DNA from: Apiospora phragmitis
Taxonomy: Eukaryota > Ascomycota > Sordariomycetes > Amphisphaeriales > Apiosporaceae
NCBI GenBank assembly: GCA_038363925.1
Contig: JAQQWL010000008.1
Location: 1,798,001 to 1,862,000, forward strand
Length of the DNA stretch: 64,000 nt
Reading direction: 5' to 3'
This document shows, piece by piece, positions 10,065 to 21,971 of the stretch (positions within the stretch are counted from its first letter, which is position 1; each line of letters opens with the position of its first letter). A program made the position numbers and the translations under genes. The notes under the pieces are model-generated. The model was not told the origin of the DNA. It worked only from the letters and a program-made list of their open reading frames with translations, and searched no databases.

Positions 10065-11996
10065 CCCGTGCCACGCCCCCACTTTATTTGAAATCCGCTA
10101 AGGCTCAGCAACTAAAGTTGGTGCTGATCAGTTGAATGACCAGATCAGTTAAATGACCAGGTTTTTAGGATATAGCATGCTGTATATTAAAAACGCCGCA
10201 AATAACGCGTTTTCCCAATGGATTCGATAACTTCGCATGGTTTAAGTATACCAATAGTACGCCAACGCCGAGCCTCTTTTGCGGCCTCTAAAATGGTCTT
10301 TTTCCGGTTCTTCAAGGCCTTCTCTTCGGCCTGTTGTAGTATACGCCGAGCTTTAGCCTCTTCACTCTCGATCTTCTTTTTGACCATCTGCCGGCCTTCA
10401 GCTACTGTTAAAACACCCCCTGACTGTAGTTGATATGCTTTATTATGCCGGCGAGACTTAGAAACGCGTTCAGCTAGCTTGGTTCGGCCAAGATCTCTCT
10501 TCACTTGGAGGAGTTCATCGGCGGCTGTAAATGATCCCTTAATAAACCGACCTAGCCGTGTAGCTATGTCAGGAGTTAGATCGAGGTCTGGATCGGTTAA
10601 AGAAGCCTGTATTTTATCGGTAATCTTGTTGAATTGGCGCACAGTTACTGGTGTGGCTTCTGACGACGATGATATTAAGGGTGGAGGGGTCGGAGTCTTC
10701 GGGTTGCTCCGTTGGACTTCATCTAGAACGGGCTGAGGGTTGAAGGGCCAGATTCCGGTCTTTTTGAAGGCAGAAAGGATGGTGTTATACTTAAAGGCCT
10801 TCGTACGTACGTCCTCGATCAAATCCAGGAACTCAAGCTTCGTTATATTGCTACAGCCATCTCGGACTAGTTGATCAAGTGCCTTCGCATGCCAGTGTTT
10901 ATACGGCTGGAAGCATACAACATCCAACGGCTGAAGTATATGTGTGAGATGCGGTGTCAAGCCGAAGGGGACAATATTATTATCATCACAGTACAGTACG
11001 GATTGCTTGGTGTGATGTGAACCGTGGCCGTCAACAATTAACAACAGGTTTTTGCCGACTTGTAATTTCTTCGAATGTAAATTGAAGTGTTGAAGCCATT
11101 CAAGGCTGATCTCGTCATTAGAATAACCGGTCTCGCAGGGCCGTAATGCTGTGTCGGGGTGTAGCCGGCGGTCATACTAGTGAGCCTGGTGAATAACACC
11201 GGTCAATAACAGAAAGGTCGGTATAACCCTCCCGCCGGCAGAGATGGCCTCAATTGCAGTGGCAGACTCTCTATTCTCCGGAAGGGCAATGTAATGAGCC
11301 CTTTTACGCTTCGTAACCACCAATTGGCTCTTGCCAACGCCGATCCGGAAGCCGGTCTCATCCATATTCCATATATCGGCCGGGTCGATGCCGTACGCAA
11401 TAATGGTCTGTCCAAGCAGCTCGAAGTATTGCCGAATAATTTCAATATTCTCTGCGTATTGGCGGTTCGAATCGAGTTGTTTTTGGGTTTGGTGGAAGTA
11501 ACCGTGACGCTGAAGGAAACGCCTGGTCCAATGCTTGCCGACTGTTCGGATCGATCCGGTCTCGGTGGTTGAGCCGCGCTCTTTTAGGATCAAATTGGCC
11601 GCATCCTCCACGAATTCTGACCGGACCGCTAAGTTAATTCGATCAAGCCGGTCAATATAATGACATACAGCCTTTTCTTCGGCGTCGGTAAGTAAAGAGT
11701 AAGCTGGTGAGTGGCCGGCGCGAGGTCGTTGACCGCGGAGTCGCTTGGAGAGGGTTTCGCGCGGTACGTTATAGTTATCCGCCAACTCCGAAATATTGGT
11801 CAAATTCTGCAGCTAAATAGAAGCCTGTCGCTTCCTGCAACCGATCCTCGATAGAAAGCGCGAAAATAGGCATAATATTGATAGTAAAACGCATTGGTGT
11901 TGTAAAAGAGAGAAAAGTTGGTCATTCAACTGATCAGCACCAACTTCAGTTGCTGAGCCTTAGCGAATTTCAAATAAAGTGGTGGCGTGGCACGGG
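10065..11996 (-). mobile_element. Pogo/Fot1-type (Tc1-mariner superfamily) DNA transposon with terminal inverted repeats and TA target duplication
   Basis: Terminal inverted repeats of about 78 bp (10065-10142 and the complement of 11919-11996) match with roughly three differences. Both ends start CCCGTGCCACGCC and are flanked by TA (10063-10064 and 11997-11998), the duplicated target dinucleotide of this superfamily. The interior encodes a minus-strand DDE transposase. The element lies in the gap between the GMD gene and the first P450, so it interrupts the cluster without breaking a recognised gene. Confidence 0.92.
10187..11815 (-). pseudogene. Pogo/CENP-B-like DDE transposase with in-frame stops
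   Basis: A single frame spans 11803 to 10187. It has an N-terminal helix-turn-helix (NYNVPRETLSKRLRG), a CENP-B-type HTH region and the catalytic DDE core: WNMDETGFRIG, IVDGHGSHHTK and ILQPLDVVCF supply the three acidic residues in order. One TAG at 11177-11179 splits the frame between the first and second Asp; Trp would fit there. A second TAG at 11813-11815, and a one-base frame offset just upstream, remove the usual N-terminus. A charged, coiled-coil-like C-terminal tail follows the core. The lesions are few, so the copy is recent, but it is probably not autonomous. Confidence 0.9.
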
Positions 11997-12023
11997 TACA
12001 GAACCAGGTTTCGGTCACCCCTC

Positions 12024-12704
12024 AGGCCACGTTTCATACTTCAGCTGGCTGAAGCTTTTCGGCTTACAAAGCATAACAGCTGGATCTCTCAGCGAAGCGT
12101 TTCAATCGCATCGGTCGCTGATTTAAAATAGACTCTGGCTGAATGTTTCGATCAGACCCCGTGAGTCTAACAAATCAAATTACAGGATCCTGACTAAAAA
12201 ACATAGTGAACTTGGAATCGGCTAAATGAGCTGATCGAGGGCCTTAAGCCTGGGGCCCAGGGGGCCTTCTAGGGGGCCTTCTAGGGGGCCTTCTAGGGGG
12301 CCTTCCAGGGGACCTTCTAAGGGCCTCAGGGCTTTTAAGGGAAGGGGCTCGTGCGACGATATTTTGGTAAGTGTGGCATTAATTCGCGCACGGTATCGTC
12401 CGTCGCGCCGGCGTGCGTGAAATCTGGTGAGTGTGGTATTGCTCGCGCTCGACCCTCGAGGTTCCGGATGAACGCTATCTCTATTTCGACGGCAGCACGG
12501 AAGAGGCCGTGGTGGCGTCAACGATATCGCAGGAGGGATTCAGCTGCCAGCATCAGCTAGATTTAAAACGCACAGCTGAATCCGGACAACAAGCGGGCTA
12601 ATTAACGGAAAAAGCTAGCTTAAAATATCGGCTGAGCCCGCCGGCTGTCGAGGACCGCGCACACCCCATAAGCTTCAGCCGGCTGACCGAACGAAACGTG
12701 GCCT
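12024..12704. mobile_element. Putative non-autonomous TIR element (MITE-like)
   Basis: About 34-bp imperfect inverted repeats lie at 12024-12057 and 12670-12704, both reading AGGCCACGTTTC near the outer end and GGCTGAAGCTT near the inner end. The roughly 680 bp between them has no credible coding frame and includes a minisatellite. A superfamily cannot be assigned and a target duplication was not identified. Confidence 0.5.
12255..12330. repeat. GC-rich minisatellite, 13-bp unit
   Basis: About five tandem copies of a unit reading GGGGGCCTTCTAG; the last copies are degenerate. It lies inside the putative TIR element. Confidence 0.85.
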
Positions 12705-13074
12705 CAACTTAAGAGCCAGCTACCGGTATTACTCTTAAACTAAGTACCTGAAATAGAATGGCGAATATACAGATAGAGACCCAGGTCTTCATAGATGAGT
12801 TATTTGTACTACTGCCCTGTATGTTGGCTGGATTGGGGGCTTTGTTTTAGTGACTTCTATTTATCAGTGATTGCTTCAGTAGAGTGCGTCATGCTTTCAG
12901 CGGGCGCTACAGTGGATATCACATTACAGTGGTTCAATTGAAACGTAGCCTGCAAAACGCGCGAGAGTCCCTGCCACAAACGGCGTAGCAAGCACCATGT
13001 GCCTTAAGTATTTTCATACCGCTTCAAATCCAGTTTACTGGAACCAGTACTGACAGTTAGTGATCAATCCCGAG
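12705..13074. other. Intergenic region downstream of the first P450
   Basis: About 370 bp with no recognised gene. It contains the 3' end region of the minus-strand P450. Confidence 0.4.
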
Positions 13075-15168
13075 TTAGACCACAAGGGCATTGAGGCCCC
13101 GGGAATCGTGCTTTGCAACGCCGAATTCGTTGTCGACCACCGGATAGACATCCGAAGCATCGCTATCGCCTAGCTGCATGCGGTAATCTTTGTTGGGTCG
13201 GAACAACGTTCCCAGTATCAGGTACATCTGGGCCCACGCGACGCTGTAGAGACAATTGGTCAGTATGGAACTCGAAATACACAAACAAAAAGACGTTTGG
13301 TATTCTTACTGCATGCCGATACAGTTCCGGGAGCCGGCAAGGAAAGGATTGAAATTGCGCTTCATGCGGGGGTCCAGGTTGTCGCCCAGCCACCGGTCGG
13401 GGTTGAACTTTTCGGGGTCGGGAAATACGTCGGGGTCCATGTGCATTGTGTATGGCGATAGGCTGACTGGTGTCTAAATAAGAGCGAGTCTGGTCAGCAC
13501 AGAAGCATACATACATCGACGGTCCACGGTTTCTTCGGGCTGCTAATTACCCCTTTGGGAATGACGAAGTCTCCATATCGGAGGTCAATGTCAGTGGCAA
13601 TACGTGACTTGCGGCGGAACAGGCGCAGAAGTCGAAGCCCTTCTTTGATGCATGCTTCGAGATACGGGATCTGTTCAAGGTTGGTCCAGTCCGGTACCTG
13701 GAATCGATTAGCATCTACCTTTTCTTTCTTCTCCTGTCTTTCACAAGCTTTGCGCCTTATGCGAGTCTCAAAAGCGACTTACTTCTTCATCAAAGTTCGC
13801 CATCACTTCCTTCAGCTCATCTTGGAGACGTGCCTCAATCTTGCTATCAGCAAGGATGCAGTATGCAACGAATATCAGGGTCGCTGCGGTAGGATACGTC
13901 CCGGCGCCAAGGAAGGAGACAGCTTCGGCATTCAGACGCGCGGTGATCTTCTCAGTTTCCGGGATATCGCTCCGGAGAAGGTGGTGGAACATAGATCCGC
14001 CCTCCTCTTGGTCGCCGGTCTTCTCACCCGCTGTCTCGGCTCTGATGCGCGCGATACGCTTCTCACCCAGCTTTCCAGAAATGTCAATTCGAAATATCCA
14101 GCCATCATAGGGGATTGGATTGAACATCACTAACCATTTGCAGAACTTTGAAGCCAGCGGACTTGGGGACAAGGATCTGCACAAGCCAGTCGGGCATTCT
14201 CTGAGTTATTCTGAGCTTGTCAATGCTGTCCGGGTGTTCGTTTTCTTCTGGTTTGGGTCGCTTGCTAACTTACTCTCCAACCTGAGGGAAATGACGCAGA
14301 ACCGGGATGATTCGCGCCGCGCCTCGAATCATGTCATACCTGGAATTATTAGTTTGAGGCTATGGTAACTTGACCAAGTCGAGAGCGCCCTTACCACTCG
14401 GGAGTGAAATCATTTCCTTTCAAGAGTGCAGGGCTTTCTCCGCACGCAATTTGTCCAACGATATCTCCGGTGAAGGAGGTAAAGACACAGTCGAGACGAA
14501 CGGGCTTTCCGTTGCCTTTCAAAGACGACATTTTGTGGTCCAATGTCCTGATCTCTTCGTGTATGATGGACTGTATGCGAACGACGTTCTGGTAGCCCAT
14601 GAACCTGTCGAGGGGCTTCCTTCGCAGCTGATGTATATCGTGTGTTCGCGTCGAACCAATGGAATCTAATCGGACCAGTTGAGCATAGTCCAGGGAATAC
14701 TTATAGCAGTTCTGCTCACCTTCTTGTCCGAGCCCACGGGGAGGAATTATGTCAGTCCGGTGCTTTGCGGCGGCCGCGAAGACGGTCTGGAAGAACTCGG
14801 CATCGTTGACATGGATTTCTCCGGGAGCGACTCGCACGATCGGACCTGGGGCAGACTGTTACAAACTGCGATAAGGGGAAGAGAACTGAGGGCGGGTTGG
14901 ACCTACCGTATTCTTCGTATATTTTCGCTAGTCGCGCAGGGAAGTCGTGGTAAGTGAGATCAACGCACGCCTCATACCAAGTGGTTGCAGCCAATAGTTT
15001 GGGCCCTGGGAAACGGGCGAGGGGGTGGAACCACAAACGGTAGATGACAAGAGCAAAACTGTAACATGCAATACCGACAATGATGGTATCTGTGAGATAC
15101 CAGTAACTAATTTTCCCGAGGCCGGGAATCAAGTCCTGAGACTTTTCGAAAAGTGAAGCCAGAGCCAT
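13075..15168 (-). CDS. Cytochrome P450 monooxygenase (first of four)
   Basis: A multi-exon gene: exon 1 15168-14907, exon 2 14845-14720, exon 3 14665-14395, then further exons to the stop at 13075. Introns are 54-61 bp where measured and all consensus-like. An N-terminal membrane anchor near residues 25-45 is followed by the proline-rich hinge FHPLARFPGP. The I-helix is FLGAGTYPTAATL, ExxR is EGLR, and the haem loop is FLAGSRNCIG with the axial Cys. No frame break is found, unlike its P450 neighbours. It should sit in the ER and hydroxylate the terpene skeleton. In sordarin biosynthesis SdnB, E, F and H do this, but I cannot say which one this is. Divergent from the NTF2-like gene. Confidence 0.88.
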
Positions 15169-15553
15169 GGCGTCGTGATGTTAAAATCTGCTGTAATCTT
15201 GCGTCGTGAGAGCACTGCTATGCTACACCTGCAAAAAGGACACCAACCAAACCTTGTGTATATTCTCCTCCTAACTATTATCATACAGTGACAAAAAGCA
15301 GATATCGACCTAGCCGCAGTTACGACCCCTTCTGGAAGTTCCGAACGGGTTGCTTACTTAATGCTTTGGCTTACTACGCGGTCTAGATTGCACCAAGCCC
15401 GATTCGGCACCTACCGATGACACCTCCTGACAGCCACTCCCGGTCGATCCTTTTTAGGCGTGATGACATCAACCAGACCTCTTATATTACACCGTCGGAA
15501 CTCTCAGCTGCTACAGACCAGATTGCAGTGCCAGTTCTACAAGCTCTCTCACA
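15169..15553. promoter_or_regulatory. Divergent promoter region, P450 / NTF2-like gene
   Basis: A 385-bp gap between start codons on opposite strands. A TATA-like stretch (CTTATATTACACC) lies about 70 bp before the NTF2-like start. No operator is recognised. Confidence 0.5.
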
Positions 15554-16165
15554 ATGTCAATGAGCAAGATTAGGTCAGCTGAGGATGCCGAGACCTTCAT
15601 GGCCAAGGTAAGTTTTTTCCTCTTTCATTTCCGCGTTTGTCCTGCTTGCTCATGGAGATATGGGATAGGTCTTCGACATCCTTGACTCGTACAATTACGA
15701 ACGGTTTAGTGAAATTTTTGCAATGGACTTGCAGTACGAGGGCGGCTTACAGACCTCGTCTGGGCTTGAGAACTTTATTGGGGTAAGTTACAATGCGTCC
15801 ATCCAGTGATCCAGTGGCTATGGCTGATCAAAACAGGATCTTAAGGAATCAATGAAGAAAATGCCTGGCATCAAGACCTCTCATTCTAGATATAACAATG
15901 GTTAGTTCCCTTCGTGGTACTGCTTAGAATACGGCTTACCATCCCAGACATCACCAGCGAGGGCACCATATACAGCTCTGGGCATTCCACTGCCCTCTTT
16001 GAGTCGCACCCAGACAAGCCAGTCACCATCCCGATGATTGGCGTATTCAAACTAGTCACTGACGGCCCCGAGAAGGACAAGATCAAGGAAATGAGAGTAT
16101 ACAAGGATCAATTGCCTTTCTACATGCTCCATCAGCAGTTGCCTGGTATGAAGGCAGGGAATTGA
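15554..16165 (+). CDS. Small SnoaL/NTF2-like protein, candidate cyclisation or Diels-Alder helper (possible sdnG-like)
   Basis: Four exons: 15554-15607, 15669-15782, 15837 to about 15900, and about 15949-16165. They splice cleanly to roughly 150 residues. There is no signal peptide and no membrane segment. The overall pattern (an N-terminal helix with FDILDSYNYERFSEIFAMD, then ISSG/GHSTALF strands and a basic C-terminal strand) fits the alpha+beta cone of SnoaL/NTF2-like proteins, which in fungal clusters act as cyclases, isomerases or pericyclases. The sordarin cluster contains SdnG, reported as the norbornene-forming Diels-Alderase. This gene is the only small non-redox protein in the window and therefore the best candidate. 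Fold and role are inference. Frame is intact. Confidence 0.72.
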
Positions 16166-16189
16166 ATTGTATCATTCTTCGTGTAGACA

Positions 16190-16213
16190 ACACCACCACC
16201 ACCACCACCACAC
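16190..16213. repeat. (CCA)n microsatellite
   Basis: About seven CAC/CCA trinucleotide units just 3' of the NTF2-like gene. Confidence 0.9.
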
Positions 16214-16412
16214 TATATATACCATATCAGTGTAGTGAACAATGCCTTTTTTGCTGTATCCATAACTCATCTTCTGCTTTACCTTCTGATTATCCACGGC
16301 TGGGTTCTCTTTACTAGGTTTGGCAGATGCAAGTACCCTAACAGGCAGCACCTCCTTTTCGCGGACAACATAGCTTTAAGTAGTAAACACATAGTGCGAC
16401 TATTTCAGATAT

Positions 16413-18069
16413 CTAAGCACCAAGACTGCGGGGATCCCTTTTGGAAACTTGCAGGTGTACAGGACTTTTCATCCAGACGTGCCAAGCTTTGGACCGCTCG
16501 AAAGCCTCCCCGTCCGCCTCGTTGATGGTCCAGTCGAATTCCCACAATAATCTCGCGAGCGTCAACCTCATTTCCATCCACGCCAGGCCTCTCCCGATGC
16601 ACACATTGACTCCCATAAGAAATGGCTGGACGGCATCGAGCTCATCATCTTTGAATTCGGGGTCTCCCAACCAGCGTTGGGGTGATACTCGTTTGGAACT
16701 CGAAAATGGGACGAAGAGCGATTGGCAGCAAACTGGGAGACGTAAATCGCAGTCTGTGTGATAGGCTCGGTCAGTATACTCTCCGCTGCAGCACACAAGA
16801 AAGCATCAGGTCAACCAAATCTCACCTTCTTGGGAATATGATGGCCTGCAATGTCCAGCCCATCCACGACGACCTGCCTGGCCAGGCCATTGGGCTCAGC
16901 TGGTGTCATTCTCAGAGCTTCATCTATGGTGGCCTTGAGATACGGCAACTTCCGCACAGCATCGTCATTGATCTCTTCGGCGAAGAAAATGCGGACCGTA
17001 CTTCTGCGGCCGCCGTCCGGAAGCAGTCGGGGTTCTTGGCCAGATAGTAGCTCGTAGCGGTCAAGGCGAACCCCGTCGTCTCGCTTCCCGCAATCACGAT
17101 GGCCGTCAGGTTCCCGTCCACCTCCACAGGGCCGAGCGGGTCTCCGGCGGCATGGAGGTTGGAGTAAATGCTCGATTTCTTCGACGAAGCAGAAGACGCG
17201 ACGTTCCGCTCGCACTTGGACCGGACGAGGCGAACGAACAAGCCCTCGACGCCCGACAGCCGGACGAGGAGGTCCTTGAGCCCCTTCCACCAGGCGACGA
17301 ACACGACGAAACAGGAGAGCGAGACCATGTCCATGGACAGCGCCAGGCAGGGGTGGCTCTCCTGCTTCGAGACGCAGTCGAAGGATTCGCCCCAGCACAC
17401 GTCCACGACCATGTCGAACGTGAGCCACTGGAACCATTGGGTCATGTTCGTGCGCCTTAACCCTGGCCGCCATCGGCGGCCGAGAGCTGCGCGATCAGCT
17501 TGTCCACATTCGCCCGGACGGTGCCCTCGTACTCCTTGGTCGCCTTCTCCGCGAAGCAGGGGTTGAGGATCTTACGGTACTTGGCATGGTCGGCCGGGCT
17601 GTACGTCAAGAGGTCGAACCTGGCCCCGTGCGGCGTGAGAGAGGGGAACGACGTCGGGTCCCGCTCGATTTGCCGGCAGCGCTTCAGGCTGTAGATGTCC
17701 TTCCACGCCGCCTTGTCGATGAAGGAGACCTCGGAGGGGCCGATCCGCACGACCGGGCCGTATCGCTCGTGCAGGCGCCGCACTTCGCGGTGCATGTAGC
17801 CGGAGAACCAGTACTTGTACCAAGGGAGCCATGACACGGCGTTGAGCCAGGGGCCGGGGATCTTGCGCAAGGGGCTGACGAATTTGTTGTAGATTGCCGC
17901 AGCAACCCAGTAGGCCTGCGGCCTGTGAGCTCGGGAAGCTTGCAGTGAAGCGCTTGGGACTGTGAAGACTAGAAGAGGGATGATTTTCACTCACGATCAA
18001 CAAAATGGCCCCAGCAGCCAATTGAGACGTGCTAGGCATTCGAAGCTCTGCCCACTCCGGTGTCATCAT
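16413..18069 (-). CDS. Cytochrome P450 (second), reading frame broken at three places
   Basis: Start MMTPEWAEL at 18069. An intron (GTGAGT...GCAG) follows the first 25 or so codons, then a membrane segment and LRKIPGPW. The I-helix IVIAGSETTGFAL, ExxR in DEALRM and the haem loop FLMGVNVCIGRG are all visible, but in different frames. One missing base near each of 17461-17463, 16979-16981 and 16679-16682 would join the frames into one family-like protein. Each lies at or beside a short G/C run. In the haem loop the residue two before Cys is Asn where most P450s have Arg or His. An intron separates HIPKK from the haem-containing exon. The role would be oxidation of the diterpene. Either pseudogene or sequencing error. 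Divergent from the next P450. Confidence 0.8.
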
Positions 18070-18392
18070 GGTGTCCGTAGTTATTTTTACCTCAAGAAAC
18101 CTTAATCACAGAATTTCCTAAAGAAATGTATGCAATACTGCGTCGCAATCGTTGTCCTGTCCGATCTAGAGTCCCAGCATGCAATGCGAGCTGGCCGTAA
18201 TAACTCAGGACGGCCGAAGTCCAGGGTCCGGGTTTTCTCAAAAGGGTCATGCCGGAACACCGGGGCCTGCCGCCGACAGGGGTTGCGGGCTCCACTTTGC
18301 AGGACCGTCCAGAACGATCGCACAAGATGCCATCTTCCATAGCATTGACGCAAGAACACCATCTGGCTTAGCGAGGTTGTTCACTATCCATC
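18070..18392. promoter_or_regulatory. Divergent promoter region between two P450 genes
   Basis: A 323-bp gap between opposite start codons. No motif is recognised. Confidence 0.45.
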
Positions 18393-20170
18393 ATGGAATC
18401 CCCAAGCTTCATGCGGCCGTCGATAACAGTCGGGGCCGCCCTTGCCGCTCTGTACGCCGCCTACGTCCTCGGTCTTGTGTTGTACCGCCTGTATTTCAGC
18501 CCTTTAGCCAAGTTTCCGGGTCCGAAGTTGGCCGCCGTTTCGAAATGGTACGAGTTCTACTACGACGTCGTATTGCGGGGCCAGTTCACCTTTCAAATCC
18601 AGCGTATGCACAAAAAATATGGTAGGTGCTAATGACCTGCTCTCTCGTGCGTGCCTTGCTGGCTAACACGGGATCACCAAGGCCCAATTGTTCGCATCAA
18701 CCCGTTCGAGTTGCACATCCAGGACAGCAAGTACTGGGACGACCTCTACACCGGCCATAAAGAGTATGAGCGATATGCTTGGATGTCGGGCCGGTTCGGT
18801 GCCAACACTACGACGTCGTCCACCGTCGGAAGCCATCTACATGCCATCCGTCGAGCGCCCCTCAACCCCATGTTCTCCAAGCGGAGCATCACCAAGCTGG
18901 AGCCCCTGGTGCACGAAAAGGTCGAGCTTTTGAGCACGGGGCTCGCGGCTTACCACGGGACCGGTAGAGTGGTTTGCTTGAACGACGCCTTCAATGCCTT
19001 TGCGGGCGATGTCATAGCATCGTACTGCTTCGGCTTTTCATACGATCAGCTCAGGTCCCGGGACTTCCAGGTCAACTTCCATTCTGCGTACGAGGCCGTA
19101 CGTCAGTTTTCGCATTTTGGATTGCAGTTCCCAGTGGCATTCATCGTGAGTCGAGCACAACAGCCACACCAGCAACCTTTATCACCTTTCGACTCACCAT
19201 CTGCAGATATTGGGGTTGAGCCCGAGGGTCTTCCTTCAATCGTTAGCGCCCAACATTTACAGAATGATGGAATTGCAAAAGGTAAAATATCACCCCAGCA
19301 GTTTCATCCGTTCGATTTACTGACGGATCTGGTAGGACCTTCAAGCCAAGATTGCCAAGATTATCAGTGACCACGGAAAGACCCAGACGACAAGGAGCAT
19401 CCGACCATATTCCATGAATTGCTTCGTAGCAATCTGCCACCACCAGAGAAAACAATACGCCGCTTGGGATCGGAAGCGCAGCAAATGATTGGGGCCGGTG
19501 TAGAAACGGTAGCCTGGGCTCTGACTACAACGGTCTTTCACCTCCTGGACTCCCCATCCTCATTGAATAAGCTGCGTACCGAGCTCTCGGAAGCCATTAG
19601 TGATCCTACGAAAATCCCCGACTCCTCGACCTTGGAGCAACTGCCGTATTTGGCTGCCTGCGTGAAAGAGGGCGTCCGAATCTCTACTGGGGTATCTGTC
19701 CGGCTCCCTCGCGTCTCGCCCACCAAGCCCATGCAGTACAAGGGCTGGGTGATCCCACCCGGCACACCAGTCTCGATGACGACACTTGATGTTCTCCGCG
19801 ACGAGCAGATATTCCCGGACCCTGTCTGCTTCCATCCGGAACGATGGCTGGATAAACCGAAGACCGAAGATGGCGACAGCCTAAGCCGTTACTTTGTTCC
19901 TTTCGGCAAGGGGCCACGGATGTGCATTGGCATCAAGTGAGTTTTCATCAACCTACTGAGCACGGTGCAATGGCTGATAAGAGGCATCGCAGCTTGGCCT
20001 ACGTCGAACTTCATCTAGCTCTCGCGATGCTCTTCAGACGCTTCACGTTCGAATTGCACGAGACTGATATTTCGGATGTTGAGATTGCGCATGACTTCAT
20101 GGTACCCCAAGCAAAGCTGGACACGAAAGGGGTGCGGGTAAAAGTGACTTCAACGACTGCTTCGATATGA
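18393..20170 (+). CDS. Cytochrome P450 (third), one frame break
   Basis: Exons 18393-18621, 18682-19145, 19207-19281, 19336 to about 19936, and a last exon ending at 20170. It has an N-terminal anchor, then FSPLAKFPGPKLAA, I-helix IGAGVETVAWALT, ExxR (KEGVR), FHPERW and the haem loop FGKGPRMCIG with a normal Arg and Cys. The frame slips at a three-A run at 19377-19379; one extra A would join SDHGK to DKEHPTIFHELL. The hinge and ERW region resemble fungal trichodiene-oxygenase-like P450s. This is probably one of the terpene hydroxylases. Confidence 0.85.
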
Positions 20171-20448
20171 GGGCCTGGAAGGATAGAGTACTTCGTAGAT
20201 ATTATTATAAAACAATCTATAAATATATCCACCGTTTACCCTTTCATTTGTATTAATAATTGGATCTTTTGGCGTTTGAATTTGTGTCGGAGTCATTCCA
20301 CCGGAAGTGGTCTCGAGCCGCCGAGCCGCATAGAACATTGATTTGCCCTTGCTGTTTGTTTTGGAGTATAATGGGCAACTCTGTTTGATCTAATGAGTTT
20401 CTATGATGTAGACTATATACATATATATATTGAACTACCTGAGTGGCA

Positions 20449-21971
20449 TCAAAAGCTAAAGAAAAAGTCTGGATGTCGGTTACCGATCTCGTCTATGCTC
20501 AATGCCCGCAGCTTCTCGGAGTTCTCCGAATGCTGCTCGCGGCGTTTCTCCGCATTCAGCCACCGGAAATACAGCATCAGTAATACGGTCGAAGCTGCCG
20601 TGAACAGTGCGACAGCCAATGCCACCGTCTCCCCCGGTGGTATAGTGGGGGGTCTACAAAGGCTTGTTGGCCACCCAGGGAAACGAGATGGGCCATGATG
20701 TTGATTAAAGCCAGCGCACTCCCTCGGAAGGTGTAGCCCACGTTGACACTAGCCATCCACGCGAAGCAGATGGTGGCAGGGGCGTTAGCGCCCGCCGTAA
20801 TCAGACAAGTCGCGATCAGCCGACCGGCGAGCTTCGTGGTGGTGAGGAGCACAATGTAGCCGACGGCGGTCACGAGACAGCAGCCGATAATCCAGATACC
20901 TCGCAGCCTAGACAGATCAGAGAGACGGCAGAGCACCAGGATGGCGGCAAACGAAACAGCATAGGGAATGGCACTCATCAGCTGCGCCTGGACGCCCTCA
21001 TACCCGAGCCCAGCCATGATGGCCGGCAAGAAGTTGGCTGTCGAGCTCGAGCACAGCAGCAGGCCGCTCTGGATGGACGCAATGAACCAGAACTGGGGCT
21101 CCGCCAAGACGCGGAGTATCAGCCTGGGCACCACCTTGTTGTTGCCGGTGTTGTGCGCCAGGGCCGCCCGCTCCAGCAAGAGTGTCTTCTCGGCCGGGCT
21201 GAAGCCCCGGCGGATCGAGTTGGGCGTCGACGGGAGCAGGAGCAGGATGATGACCGACCAGCCCACCGGCAAGACGCCCTCGATCAGGAAGATCCAGCGC
21301 CAGGCCCGCCAGCCATTGCGCCCGTCGAGGTCCTTCTGGATGGCGTAGGCGAGCAGGCCGCTGAAGGTGCCGGCGAGGGCGTTGGTGGCGCTGAGGACCG
21401 AGGCGCGGGTCGCGAGCTCTTCGTATCGATACCAGAAGGACAGGTAGAGAACGGCGCCCTGGATCATGGATTCGGCCACCGCGATGAGGACGCGACACAC
21501 GACGAGCGTGCCGTAGTTCTTGGCATAGGAAGCGCCGATGGTCAGGAGGCCCCACGAGACCATTGCGCCCGCAAACTGCATGTGTTAGGGGATTGAACAT
21601 CGACTTGGGGATAGGTCTTGTGTGCATACCTGACGTTGAGGCCCCAGCTGTCTCAATAGCAGCGTAGCCGGGAGCTGGCCAACAACATATCCAACGAGAA
21701 ACAAGCTGTTCACATTGGCAAACATCTTAGGCGTGAGGGAAAGGTCCTCGGCTAGCCCTGCCTGGTATGCATTGCCAATGTTTGACTGACCAATAACCGC
21801 CAAGAAGAAAATCGACACCAGGAGAGGCAAGATGAACAAGTCAAGTTTCCATTTTAGCAACCGTTCATTCGCGCCCGCCAGAGCACTGCTTTGCTCAGGG
21901 TCAGTGGCCAAGGGACAGTCGTGTACCTCCTGTCGGGCCGCCGGCTTGCCTTCGTCATCGTTGCTTGACAT
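20449..21971 (-). CDS. MFS transporter, allantoate-permease-like (anion:cation symporter) type, one frame break
   Basis: Exon 1 begins MSSNDDEGKPAARQ at 21971 (an upstream in-frame ATG at 22052 is less likely). A phase-0 intron (GTATGC...GCAG) lies near 21583-21630, and exon 2 carries the remaining transmembrane helices. The acidic N-terminus and the first helix (DLFILPLLVSIFFLAVI) fit the DAL5-type family; about 12 membrane segments are expected. Near the end the frame slips at a five-C run (20631-20635). One added base gives a hydrophobic helix and a cytoplasmic tail ending at 20449, while the literal frame stops near 20577. It may export the product or import a precursor. A transporter of this type is not among the sdn genes I know. 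Confidence 0.82.

Noticed and set aside
16811..17473. Minus-strand 220-codon frame rich in Arg/Pro
   Set aside because: Only its last part matches a P450 (ExxR region). The rest is an out-of-frame reading of the same P450 upstream of the frame break.
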